A stretch of 64,000 nt of DNA from the NCBI RefSeq assembly GCF_047495875.1, contig NC_092458.1, forward strand, positions 107,138,227 to 107,202,226, given 5' to 3'. The stretch's first letter is position 1; every line of letters starts with the position of its first letter. The position numbers and the translations under genes were made by a program. This DNA is from Pithys albifrons albifrons (lineage: Eukaryota > Chordata > Aves > Passeriformes > Thamnophilidae). The notes beneath the pieces are model-generated. The model was not told the origin of the DNA, searched no databases, and saw nothing but the letters and a program-made list of their open reading frames with translations. Positions 13,170 to 23,784 of the stretch are shown one piece after another.

Positions 13170-13782
13170 ACACTTGGATCAATATCTAGACCCTCCCTGA
13201 GGACAAACAATTTTACTTCTATTCCTTCCATCCAAGGCAATCTTTATTAGAATCCCAGGAATGTGTTTTGGCCAGCCCACCCTCAGAACCCTTCAGGGAC
13301 CTCTCTCCCTTTTTTAAGCTCCCCCCCTCTCCGGTCGTCCTCTCGGACCTTAAACCCGGGGATTGGGTCATCTCCCCATGCCCCCTCCCCCCCTTCCCAG
13401 AGGAGCTCACACTGGCACCACTGTCCACTTGCTTTGCCCCTTTGGTGGCTGGCCCCATCACCGGGGTACAGAACTGCACCTAGAAGGGCTCCGTGCTCAT
13501 TTGGGGACTAGGTCCTCTCTCATCCGCACCACACACGCTCTCCTCACTTTAATCCTCCCACGTTGCCCCTTCCCAGGGACCCTGGGGATTTATCCCCTCC
13601 CTACACAATCTGTTTTCTGCAGTCTTCTTTTCTTCACTGGATCTAGCCTCTCCCTATTTTGTTCCTATTTTCCACAGCCTATCCTAGGTCCTCAGTTTGC
13701 TCCTGCTCCGAATGGGAATTTGGGTTCCCTGGACCACGCCTTCCTGGTCCTCCAAACGCCTACTCAGGACAGTGGACTTTGG
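13170..13782 (-). other. Proviral leader and residual gag-region sequence
   Basis: This lies between the primer binding site and the reverse-transcriptase relic on the minus strand. It is purine-rich on that strand and contains open frames in both directions, none of which I can assign to gag or protease with confidence. At this size (about 0.6 kb) it can hold a leader plus scraps only. A G-rich tract at 13374-13398 on the minus strand has four G-runs of three or more and fits the canonical G-quadruplex pattern. Confidence 0.5.
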
Positions 13783-13800
13783 AACCCGGACTAGCCCCCA
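13783..13800 (-). promoter_or_regulatory. Retroviral primer binding site, tRNA-Pro type
   Basis: On the minus strand, two bases after the LTR end, the sequence reads TGGGGGCTAGTCCGGGTT. The known gammaretroviral tRNA-Pro site is TGGGGGCTCGTCCGGGAT, so 16 of 18 positions match. Its position right after the U5 end fixes the proviral orientation as minus and identifies the LTR at 13803-14232 as occupying the 5' position. Confidence 0.88.
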
Positions 13801-13802
13801 CT

Positions 13803-14232
13803 TGTGAGAAAAATCTCAGATCCAAAATTTAAAAATGAAAGGAAAATAGGAAAATTTGTTTAAAACAGAGTACTCTGGGAACTCGCTGAGATACAGCTAC
13901 AGCAGCAGGTGTGCATGCTACAGAGTAGTCCAGCAGCCCACTCCTGACAAAGAAACAGTAAATTTTATACCCCTAGTCCCCGCCCAGTCCCCATAGCCTT
14001 ATTTGGCTGTTTACCTCATGGGTTGGATGTTACTAGGGGTTCTCGGCCACAGCCATTGGCCATTTATACATGGTGTTCGTATTATGGGATGGCTGTTCTT
14101 ACTTGGGTAATGGTCTATTGCTGCATATCTTTAGATTGGTGGTCCCGTTGCCTTAACAACCCCTATCCCCGGGCTCCTGATTGAAGCTGCCACCTTACAG
14201 CCTTCCCACCTTCATGCCTAACCTAAGGGACA
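13803..14232 (-). repeat. Upstream (5') LTR of the provirus
   Basis: On the minus strand the LTR starts TGTCCCTTAGG at 14232 and ends TTCTCACA at 13803, giving TG...CA termini and a length near 430 bp. A CCAAT-type box lies at 14055-14059 and a TATA box (TATAAAA) at 13963-13969, leaving about 160 bp for R plus U5. The primer binding site follows immediately. The U3 start is inferred from the purine-rich tract that precedes it; an alternative start is further out, near 14281-14290. Only the last 60-70 bp of U5 match the LTR at 11808. Confidence 0.72.
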
Positions 14233-14255
14233 CTCCCCCACCCACCCTTTCCCCC
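14233..14255 (-). other. Polypurine-tract-like, G-quadruplex-capable sequence
   Basis: On the minus strand this 23-nt tract is purine apart from two T residues and abuts the proposed LTR start TGTCCC. Retroviral polypurine tracts sit in this place, but before a 3' LTR. The segment 14235-14255 carries G5-N3-G3-N1-G3-N1-G5, a canonical G-quadruplex pattern. Confidence 0.5.
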
Positions 14256-16825
14256 AGACCCTCCTAGAAACCTCACCCCCCCATTATACCATTATCTTTT
14301 ATTAATTTTATTAAAACATATAACTGTGTAAAGAAAGTGGAAAAAAATGTAAAACACAAACAATTCTAGATATTTAACTGTCCGTGCGCCCCTGACTTGT
14401 GACAAATCCTCAAATCTATTTTCTCATAGAGAGACCAGAGCACCTTGCTGGTCAGAGGCAATCTCCTCAGGAGAGCTGGCAGAGTACAAAACATAAAATA
14501 ATGTCTAAAGACCTAGAGTTGTCATTAGTGTGATGTACTGCAATAGCTTGGCAGGACATACATTTGATGGTGTTTTATCTAAATTTTAAAATATATAATA
14601 CGCATTTTAGAACTATTAATTTTTACAAAAAAAAACTTTTACACTTTGATTTTTCATGTGGAGGCTGAGATGATGTGGGTTCTTTTGGTTTTTGTGGGTG
14701 TTTGAGCAGTAAGTGCAGTATGGATAGAAATGCAGGAAAAGAAAGGCCAAGGTGGATGAACAAGTAAGTATAAAAGGTAATTACAAGTAAGAGGGATGGG
14801 GAAATGTGGGAGGAAGAAATCCAAGAAGAGCTTGGGAGGAATGTAGAAAGAAGTTGAGGGAGTATAAAATTTGATGAGAAAAGCAAAAGTAGATTATTAA
14901 AAGAATTACATTTATTTTTAAAGGAAGAGTTTGAGATAAAATGACTTTTTTATCCAGGTAGAAAAGGTGCTCGTCTCTCCTGAGAAACCCTGAAGTGCTG
15001 GGAGAGGTGAGGATGATGGTAGTGGATCTTCACATCTCAGAGGTTAAAAATGACATGGTAGCTTGCTGTGCCAGGACTGATGTGTCCTGCTGTGCCATGG
15101 AGGTTCCTGACAGAGCGGGAATGAGCCTTGCTGGCAGTGGGGCTGAGCCACAGCCCTATCACTGAGCTGAGCTGTGGGGTGCTCCAATGTGAGGCCACAG
15201 CCAGGCTAGAGTAGGGCTGGGGTGCCCAGTGAGGCTGGCCCTGCTCTCCAGAGAGCCAGGGACGGAAGCAGCCATGTCTGGGTAGGAGCAGCAGGCTACC
15301 TCTCTCAGGCTTAGCTTTACTGCTCTGCTCATCCCACTACTGCTATGGGGAAAACTTCCCCTCTCGCTCCAGTTACCTGCCCTCACTTTGCAGTTATTGC
15401 TATCTTGGCAAGGTTTGTTTGTTCTCTTCAGTGAGCAGTTGCTCCTTTGTCTGGAGCATTGCCAGCAGGCAGTGTTTAGCCTCTCAGGGAAACACGGTCA
15501 CTACTTGCCCCGTGTCAGCCTCTGCTTAAAAAGGATTTTCTGCTTCCTTGGTTGAAAACAGCACAGCTTTTTCTCCTTTCTTTGCAAGCAAAAATCTCCC
15601 TACTTAAAACTCCATAGAAAATACAGTGGCTTAGTAAGGAAAACTCTTTTGGTGCAAATCATATATTTTGAAGAGACTATGTCCTCATGAGAATGAGTTA
15701 GGTGTTTCACAGGGAACACCTGGAAGAAAGGTTGGGGGGAAAGTACTTTACTACAGCCAGTGGCTTGGCTGATGCAGCATGTTTTGGGCCGGAGAGGTTG
15801 AAGTCCTTACTTTGAACTGGTGTGGGTGTGATCTGCCTTCATAATGCTCCAAAAACAACAAAACTCCCAAAGTTTTGGGTGCCCCTGTATCAGTTGTTAC
15901 ACAGCTCCTGTTATACATCAAAGTATCATATCAAGAATTTACTTTGTAAGAATTATTCCTTTCAGCTGTTCATTTTCAAAAATATTAAATTTTACCTGCA
16001 AATGCTTGAAAACTGCATACTAATCCAACAAAAAATGGAGCATAAAATATATGGTACATAATCCAAACTGTCAGTCATCTGTCACTTGTTTAGAGTTTTC
16101 TCTTGGAGATGGAAGGAGGTCATTTTTCAGCATTCATACTGGTGGCTCTGGATACATGCTTTATATTGCATGGATCTTGGTGCTCATGTATAGTAATGTG
16201 ACCTGTAACTCTCGGACTTTAGGTCCCCAGGTAGATGAATGCCATGGACTGATGAGCAGGGATATTTCATTAGTATCTTCCAAAGTTAAACCTGACAGGT
16301 TAGAGTCATTCTGTGCATGTCCCGTCACATAACACACAGAGAACATGCAGAGGATCAAGTAATAGCTGAAGATGAACTAATCCCAGTGAAAGTCTGTGCA
16401 AGTCTTACTTGAATTTTTTTGACAATGTGGTATTTTTTTAGCTTCTTTTCTATTTGTGTTTTGTTTGGTTTTGGGTGTGTGTTTGGTTTTTTTTAAAGGC
16501 TGCAGTTCTGTGCTGCTAGAATTACTTTGTTACCCTGTTAACCTGGGGAAAGAAAAAAAATTTTTCTCTCCCTGCATTTGATTATAGCCTTGTAAATATC
16601 TAGGTGACTCTGCCAACAGTATCCCAGAAGGAATGTGGACTGGATTTTTAAAAGGTCCAGGAGAGCCAAGTGTAGGAATCAGTGGGATGCTGGCTGCTGC
16701 TGTTGCAACCTCCTCTCCCCTTCATGTTTCTGCATGGCTCCACCTCCTGAAAAGGATTGCTGGAGTGTGATGCCTGAGATTGCTGGAAATCAAAATAGTA
16801 AAGAAAAGGATAAAATAGGAAATTA
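14256..16825. other. Noncoding DNA without recognised genes
   Basis: AT-rich DNA adjoins the provirus (about 14290-14380), followed by unique sequence. A G+C-richer patch at about 14985-15530 has only chance frames. A GT-rich low-complexity run lies at about 16448-16497. Part of the first 150 bp may still be retroviral, because the minus strand at about 14376-14398 resembles an LTR/primer-site junction. No gene is supported. Confidence 0.5.
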
Positions 16826-17366
16826 TAGAGTATTCAGAGTTGGAAGGGGCTCACAAAGATAATTGAGTACCACTCCTAGCTCTGCCCAGGACAGAATCAC
16901 ATTGTGTCTGAGAGTGTTGTCCAAAACCACCTTCTTGATCTGTCAGCCTGTTCCGGAGTCCAGCCACACTCTGGGTGAAGAACCCTTTTCTAAAAGCCCC
17001 AACACATCTATATGCTGTTCTCTGGAGTTCTGTCATTGGTCACCAAAGAGACATCACTGCCTGCCCCTTCAATTCCCCTCATGAGAAGAAGTTGTAGACA
17101 GTGGTGAGGTTTTTTCCTTAGTCTCCTCTTGTCTAGGCTGAAGTGGCATAGTGTAGGGCAGGACAATCCCCTCCCTTTGCCCAGCTTTGCTTTGCCTGGT
17201 GCCCTCCAGGGCATGGCTGGCTCTCTGGGCTGCCAGGGCACTGCTGACTCATATTGAACTTGCCATCGACCAGGACGCCCAAGTCCTTTCTATGCCCACT
17301 GCTTTCTAGCCCCTTGTTCTTCAGTCTGTCTGTACATTCAGGGCTGCCCCATCTCAGGTGCACTTC
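16826..17366 (-). mobile_element. CR1 LINE fragment, 3' portion (minus strand)
   Basis: The plus strand reads as the reverse complement of an avian CR1 3' end: CAGAGTTGGAAGGGGCTCA near 16834, then TCATTGGTCACCAAAGAGA near 17032 and GGGCTGCCCCATCTCAGGTG at 17341-17360. A minus-strand frame at about 17405-17133 contains KDLGVLVDGKFNMSQQC, a phrase typical of the C-terminal part of CR1 ORF2. Substitutions and small deletions make it inactive. It continues beyond the LTR insertion at 17798. Confidence 0.92.
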
Positions 17367-17797
17367 TGTGGTTATATTATGGGGAAAAAAGGTGTCACAC
17401 TTCAAAGTCCAAGGGTGAAATAGTACTTGATTGAACTGGCTGCTGCCTTATATAGGGTAGGGCAAGAACTTGCTAGGAGAGGGATGGAACTTGGGTGGAG
17501 ATAGGACAGAACATGGAAACAAGGAGTTGGATTAGCCATGTAGGGAAAACTACTGCCATGCATCAAAAATAACCAATCACAGGGCAGGGTTCAGGGCCAT
17601 GAAGAATGGGAATTTTCCAGAAACTACAACATGGAGAACAGCATAAAACTTAGCAAGCATTATGCGAACTTGAGAAGGGAACAACAGTACATAAGAATGA
17701 AATAATCCATTCATATTCATTTGTTGGCTTTCTTGTCTTCAAGGGTCCATGGTCTGATGTCTTCCTTCTGATTTTTGTATTACTGCACTCCCATACA
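17367..17797 (-). repeat. Solo LTR inserted into the CR1 copy
   Basis: A 431-bp block interrupts the CR1 sequence. Its plus-strand edges are TGTGGTTATATT and CTCCCATACA, giving TG...CA termini. The bases before it are CTTC (17363-17366) and after it CTTG (17798-17801); removing the block and one copy restores the usual CR1 order (GCACTTGTCTTTG), so the target duplication is probably CTTG with one mutated base. On the minus strand there are an ATTGG box near 17571 and a TATA box (CCTATATAAGG) near 17448-17459. No internal coding sequence is present, as expected after LTR-LTR recombination. The family is not identified. Confidence 0.8.
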
Positions 17798-18311
17798 CTT
17801 GTCTTTGCTAAAATTCATATGGCTAGTGATTGCCTAGCCCCTCTAGTTTGTCAAGGTCTTTGAGGGAATCAACAGCTCCTCCCAACTTAGTATCACTGGC
17901 AAACTTATTATCCCCTTGAGTTCTGTGTCCAAGTCATTTAAGAGGATGTTGAAGGGCACAGGGCCTAAGTTGGAGCCCTTTGGAACCCCAGCAGTGACAG
18001 GTCACCAGTCTGATGTCATCCCAGTTGCTGTCCCCCTCTGTGCTTGACCCATGAGCCAATTGTTCACCCACTACATGATGTGTTTATCCAGCTGTGGGCT
18101 GGACATTTTGTCTAGAAGGATCCTGTGAGAGATGCTATTGAAAGCTTTACTGAAATCCAGGAAGATTATATCCACTGGCTTTTTTTGATCAGCTATGTGG
18201 GTTACCTTGTGATAAAAGGAAATAAAGTTTATTAAGAAGGACTTTCCCCTCACAAACATGTGCTGGCTGTGACTAATGGCTGTGTTGTCCTTCAGGCATT
18301 TTTCAGCATAA
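17798..18311 (-). mobile_element. CR1 LINE fragment with reverse-transcriptase relic (minus strand)
   Basis: This continues the CR1 copy after the LTR insertion. The minus-strand frame 18259-18071 carries KKPVDIIFLDFSKAFNSISH, which is motif A of the CR1 reverse transcriptase, where the aspartate of the LDFSKAF block is catalytic. The following plus-strand phrases (AACAGCTCCTCCCAACTTAG, ATGAGCCAATTGTTCACCC) are the usual antisense CR1 landmarks. The 5' end is truncated near 18311, as is normal for CR1. The frame is short and interrupted, so there is no activity. Confidence 0.92.
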
Positions 18312-21300
18312 ATGTGAATGCTGCTTTTAGCTTCTCTTGAACCTTAATGTGTTCCTTCTTTTAGCTCAAGGTGAGTTCTGATGGTGGTGTTATTTAATCC
18401 ATCGGATACACTGAGAATGTGACAGTGTGTAAAGCACAGCAACTTCAGGTGCAGTACAGAAATTAAATCTTAAAAGCTTTGTGAAACATCATAGGTAGTA
18501 TTTCTATAGTAACACAATGAAATTGCCTGGTAAAATTTGTGAAATTGCTTAACACTTTAACCCAGTGCATGTGTGCAACAGAACAAGCAAAACACACTTT
18601 CAGCATTTGCCAAGTATGTTTTCAAGTTCTTTATAACAAAAGTGAGAGATTAACACATGCATTTTTTAAATATTTCTATATATTTTGTCTGAAAACAGTA
18701 AAAGTATTTCTAATAAATAAAAGTCATAAAACAGTTACTGTGTGCTATAACAGTGCAATTTACTTTACACTTGGTAATGCAGGATGCAGTAGATTAACAC
18801 TAAATAAAACCTGATGCAGTGAATTTGGCAGAGTACTAACTGTACATTTAGATGATTGTGCAATTAACCTCTTTCATATACCCTCTTTAGTTTGTGGGCC
18901 ACCTTTTATTGCAGCAATAAGTGATAAGGACTACTATTGGCAGTATGAGATGAATAGTGTCCCCCTAATTCAATTTTCTCTTCCAAACTGTTATGACAAT
19001 GACCTGTATAGTCTTTAAGATGAAATTAAGTATGGTTCAGAGGGCCAGCATATGGCTTATGATTCCCTCAAGTCCTACTTAAGCCTGAGTTTGATGTTTT
19101 ATTTGGTGATCTTGTATAATAATTAAGCTCAGAGTAGAATATTCTGTGTTACAGTTTTGCCCTGTTTGAACAACTTTTTTCTAAGGAAAGAACAGCACTT
19201 TAGAAAACCCAAGTGTATTTCATTTACTTTGTTTTGTAGTCACAAGCCAGATGCTGCTGCAGCTGAAGCTGCCCATTGCATAGTCCTCAACTGTGCTCCC
19301 TGAGATATGTGTACCAAGATTTATTCACAAATTATCGGTCAAATATTCTGTTATAAAGCATTCTTGTAGTCGAAATAAATTTTTGTACCATGTGGTAAAG
19401 AAGACCTTTTTTTTTTAATCTGTCAGTTTAATGAAACTTTTTTCCTTTTAAACTTTAGTTGTCAGTCTGGGTAATGGTAGTTTTGCTGTGTGTGTTCTAT
19501 AATTTTTGTGAAAAAAATATTTTGCAAAAGATCACCAGTTTTTTTCAAGGGTAAAGCTTCAGCTCTAAGCTCACTTCTAAAATCCATGGAATTCATCAGC
19601 AGAGATTTTATGAATGTGCCAAAGCACAGAAAAGCCCTAAACAGTTTGTACCATTTATACCAAAGAATCATTCCTCTGTCAATGGTTCTCCCTACTTTGG
19701 TTTCCCAATAGCTAACCGTAAATGAGTTGACACTAATAAGTAAATGGATGCTAATGATATGGAACCCCCAAAAGGTGAATACAATGTGAATTGTTCATAA
19801 ATCCATTGAAAACTACATGATGACCTCCTATAAAATAATTCATGAGTCTCCTTTATGTGGGTATGAACTGTGAAAGTTTTGAATTTCGTACTTATTTTCT
19901 GTAGTTTTTTTCCCTTTTGATATATTTGTGCCTTCATTTTAATGTCTCTTTATCTTGGTTAGGCCAAGTCTAGATGTCTAATGAATTTTAATCACTTTTT
20001 CTATAAAGGTGTTTAAGGATTGTCTCTTTCTGTATTATGAGAGCTGTAGGCATTCAACCTTTTTTTATTTCATGTTCAGTTCTGTGGACAGTGGAGCTAA
20101 TGGAGTTTACTTTTCTTTACATTCTGTAAAGGAATTGGTACTTGAGCAAAGATTAAAATCCAAAATGCAGCTGTGGTTCAGATTCATTCTTTCTGAAGAT
20201 ATAGGAGGAATGCGTTTCACTGCAACAATCCTCATTGCACTTTCCAAGGATATTGAGCCTTGAAAACTGAGATAAACTGGGAAAAAAAAAAGTCTGTACT
20301 TTTGAGGACAAGAGACTGAATAATAGCACAGATCAAAATCCAAATTCCAAATGCATAACTTAGTCTTAAAAATTCATTTTAGGAAAATATGGCACAGACT
20401 AATCCTAAATTTTGTCATAGGTCACATGAGACTGTTCTGACATTTAGAATGGTCCTCAGCATGGCAAGCTTTCAGGGTGACATTTAGATGGAACTTTTTA
20501 GAAATACATCACCTTCTTGGGAAAGTGCTGTGAAGTGGAGCAGATTTATAGAGCGAGGAGCCTATTATGCAGAACTGTAGATCACTGTCGTCTACCAGTG
20601 TCTGGCTTTTTTTTGCTAATGTTCCACCACGTGTCCTCTGCCTTTCTTCTCTCCTTGTTGAGCTAACAATTCAATTTGATAGCGTTCTTTTAAAATATTT
20701 TTGCTGGGAATACTAAACTATCTTTTGTCTAATGGCTTGCTCAGTCCACCAGATGCTTTTCCTCCTTTTCTTCCATTTTGCTTTAAGCTGCCTGTTTACT
20801 CCAAAGTTGGTGATACCAACACATTGTACATATAATAATATAGCTGAGTTCTGGATGGGACATCCAACATACTATTGTATGCTGTATATATACAATTTCA
20901 AACATGTAAATCTATGGAAAAAAATTTGTAGAACACAGTGTTATTGTGTGAAGTGCAGTGTAATCCCGAGACAAATGTACTGTTATGAGAGCAGGGAAAA
21001 AAATTTAAAAAGGGGGTAGGGAGCATAAAATTACTGTAGTTACCTGGTGTCAAAGTTTGTGATGTGACTATTAAAGCACACTTTCACAGTTCTTAAAATA
21101 CATGGCATTTTCTGTAATGTAATTAACATTTCCTAGAAATCTGTAACCATAGTGTTTGAAGAATGTCTGATTATTCTGATGAATCTCTGACTACTAAATA
21201 TTCTCTTTGGGCTCTGTTGTCATTCTTAATCTACTGGCAACACAACTGAATTTAGATCATGTGAGTCCAGAGGCTCAAATCCCTGAGGCTTTGGCTCATG

Positions 21301-23619
21301 GATCCTCTTTTTCCCATATATGCAATTCCCTCAGTTACATGGAATAGAGGCTTGGCTGGCTGCTCATTTGCATTCAGGCATCATCTTAGTGACTCATAGA
21401 TGATGGGTCCTCTTCATTAGTGTTATGAATGAGGGTTCCTATTATATATTAGTGGAAAAGACTGATAAATAGGTAGAAATCAGGCAAGCCTTATATGCAT
21501 GCAGTGCTAAATGAACTTCAGTCCACGTCTGAGTGATTGTCAGAATGTTGTTTACTGATGACACTGCAGAAATGAGTAATGGAAATTTTATAAATGTGAT
21601 ATTGTAACAATGAAATGGATTATTTTCCGTGGTTTTAAGGTTAATTAATTTATTGTTGAAGTCCTTTTTTGTAGTCTACTGTCACATCATCTTTTTCTGC
21701 ATTCTCATATTGCCGCTCTATTCTGCTGCTGCGGAAGTATATTCTAATTAACTTTGCCATAGACTAGTGTAATTGAAGTTACAGCTTGGTAAAGCTGAGG
21801 GTCAGTGCACCTTCATGATGACTAGAGGATTAGGAAGATATTTAAAAACTTAGAGTTGATAAAAATGCATGAGAGGAGAGCCTGTTATTAACCTGATTTC
21901 AGCTAAAAAGAAACCTGCTATGGCTTTCATGGTATTAAAAGTCCTTCTGATTTGTGAAAAGCTTACTGCATTCTTCTTTCTATGCAAATTTCCAAAAATT
22001 GTATGAACTCTCAATGTTGAAAAATGTAGAGTGCCCAATGGGTCTAGCTATGTAAATGGAATTAGGTATTTTTGTGTTAATGAAGAAAGGGAAGTATCTG
22101 ACATCTCATCTTTTAATTTAATGATCTACATTGTTGTGTAGAGATTTACAAATTAAATATGTCAGACTATCATTGACTTAACTCTATAGAACTTGAGAGA
22201 ATGGAACTAGTAGAGAATATTCATGGAATGCAAAGCTGTAGGGATATTTCACTCTTCAGTTCAGCAGTTAGACAGAAAACTTTAAAAATGATCACGTCGA
22301 GACAGGCTGAAATAAATGTGTTTATGTGCAGTATGTGAGTATCAGCTATCCTTTTCACATCCCTGAAAATTTTAGTCCTAAAATGCTGGTGTGTTGCTAG
22401 AAATTTCAAAGAAAAGGAAAGGCAACTTAAGCTTGAACAAAATCGAGGTATGACAATTTTTCTTGGCCAGAGAGTAAAGTGTGAAGAACACATGCGGGGA
22501 CGTGCACCACAGGCTTAGTGTTCTCCTTGTCTGAGTGTCCTCCCACCCTACAGGTGGGGATCCCTAATGCTTGGTCAGAAAGATATTTTAGGGCTGTTTC
22601 TGCTTTATTTTTGTCTTTCTTGAGGGAAACACAATCCATGCTTAGGAGTAGCGTACTGGCTGTCAGGGACCTCATTTTCCTAATGACTATATTTTAAGAC
22701 AGGACCAAACAACAAAAGAGGAAAACAAATTTGTTGAAATCAGCTTTCTGCATTAAATCTTTAAGGGAAATCAAGAGAATAGATGGGATGTTGCTGGTTT
22801 AATTTATTCCTGGTACAATTACAGCTATTGAAGTGATCTTCAGATGTCAGGTTTTGTGGGATGTTTTCCCCCTCCTTGCTGTAATCCTGAATCTCAACAG
22901 TAAAACTTGCAAAAGCGAGAGAACCTCTAATAACAGTAAATAACTTTATGGGAACTAATATAATGATAAATTGAGTAGACTTCTTGTGCTTAACAAAATG
23001 AGTAGCTACCGCTCCTAACTGAATATTTCTCCTCTAGGTTTTTGCAAAAAGCTCTATAAATAGACTGATGACTGAATTAGAAGTTGAACTGTTCCTTTTT
23101 GATATATTTTTGGTTGCTGAAACAGGACTGAATGTGTCACTTTCTCTTACATACAGAAAGGCAAAGAAGCTTGACTATACAGAATTCATGGCCAAAATTA
23201 TGCAGTAAGGAACTTAACTGTTGGAAAGAGTGAAAGAAATTAAAGGGTCAAGATAGATTTGGTTTTTGTTTTTAGGAAGATAGCAAGTTTAGTAAAAATC
23301 AAAGTTATTAATTCATTTATCCCTGTAAGGACAGTTGGTGGCAAAACTGACACAAGTAAGACAATGAACTTCATGTTGGAGGTAGTGTTTCTGGGAATAA
23401 GTTCTTGTGCTGCAGGTTCAGGATGTTGCTGCAGCTAAGATGAAGAAACAGGACTCACTTGATTGGAGTCAGCACAAAAGATTCCTACAAAAGCACAGGA
23501 AATAAAATTACTGTTCTTAAATTATGGCTTTATCATGCAACGTTAGGTAAAGCTTTTTATTTCAGGTTCTTAAACTATGAAGGGTTGCTCATTGAATTCC
23601 CAATATATTTGTCCGTGCC
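18312..23619. other. Unique noncoding DNA, nothing recognised
   Basis: AT-rich unique sequence with scattered T and A runs. The open frames of 60-95 codons show no domain motifs and overlap on opposite strands. I found no transposon ends, RNA genes or repeats of note. Confidence 0.55.
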
Positions 23620-23633
23620 TTTTTTTTTTTTTT
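23620..23633. repeat. Poly-T run (14 nt)
   Basis: A homopolymer of 14 T lies just upstream of the first CTCF-like motif. No element body is recognisable beside it. Confidence 0.7.
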
Positions 23634-23666
23634 AATTGAGAACAGCTTTGTCTTTGCCATGAATGA

Positions 23667-23680
23667 CCACAAGGTGGCAA
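23667..23680 (+). promoter_or_regulatory. CTCF-like core motif 1
   Basis: CCACAAGGTGGCAA matches the CTCF core CCASYAGRKGGC at 11 of 12 positions, missing only the degenerate fifth base. It is the first of two similar motifs in the same orientation about 100 bp apart. Motif evidence only; no occupancy data. Confidence 0.45.
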
Positions 23681-23769
23681 CATTAAAAAATGAAAACTTG
23701 AAGCCTGAGCCCCTGTTAAACAGACAGAGCTCAGGTGAGGGTCGGGTATTGTGTAGATTTTGGGTTGTG

Positions 23770-23784
23770 CCACGAGAGGGCAAA
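23770..23784 (+). promoter_or_regulatory. CTCF-like core motif 2
   Basis: CCACGAGAGGGCAAA matches the CTCF core at 11 of 12 positions and points the same way as motif 1. Tandem same-orientation motifs are common at strong vertebrate boundary elements. The function is inferred. Confidence 0.42.

Larger units (their letters stand above)
11808..14255 (-). mobile_element. Deleted endogenous retrovirus, gammaretrovirus-like
   Basis: Reading on the minus strand, the order is LTR (14232 to 13803), primer binding site (13800 to 13783), leader, reverse-transcriptase relic (13169 to about 12508), then a second LTR-like region (about 12506 to 11808). The primer site resembles the tRNA-Pro class used by many gammaretroviruses, and the reverse-transcriptase motifs fit that class. 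The internal part is under 1.7 kb, so gag, protease, most of pol and env are absent. The copy cannot encode a functional virus. The two LTRs agree only at the U5 end (about 60-70 bp), which a simple provirus would not show. No convincing target-site duplication was found. The element class is well supported; its exact outer limits are not. Confidence 0.8.

Noticed and set aside
13263..13511. Plus-strand frame with SDLKPGDWVI, resembling the start of a retroviral integrase C-terminal domain.
   Set aside because: It runs antisense to the provirus, the match is one short phrase, and the following residues do not continue the domain. Chance or a rearranged scrap is more likely.
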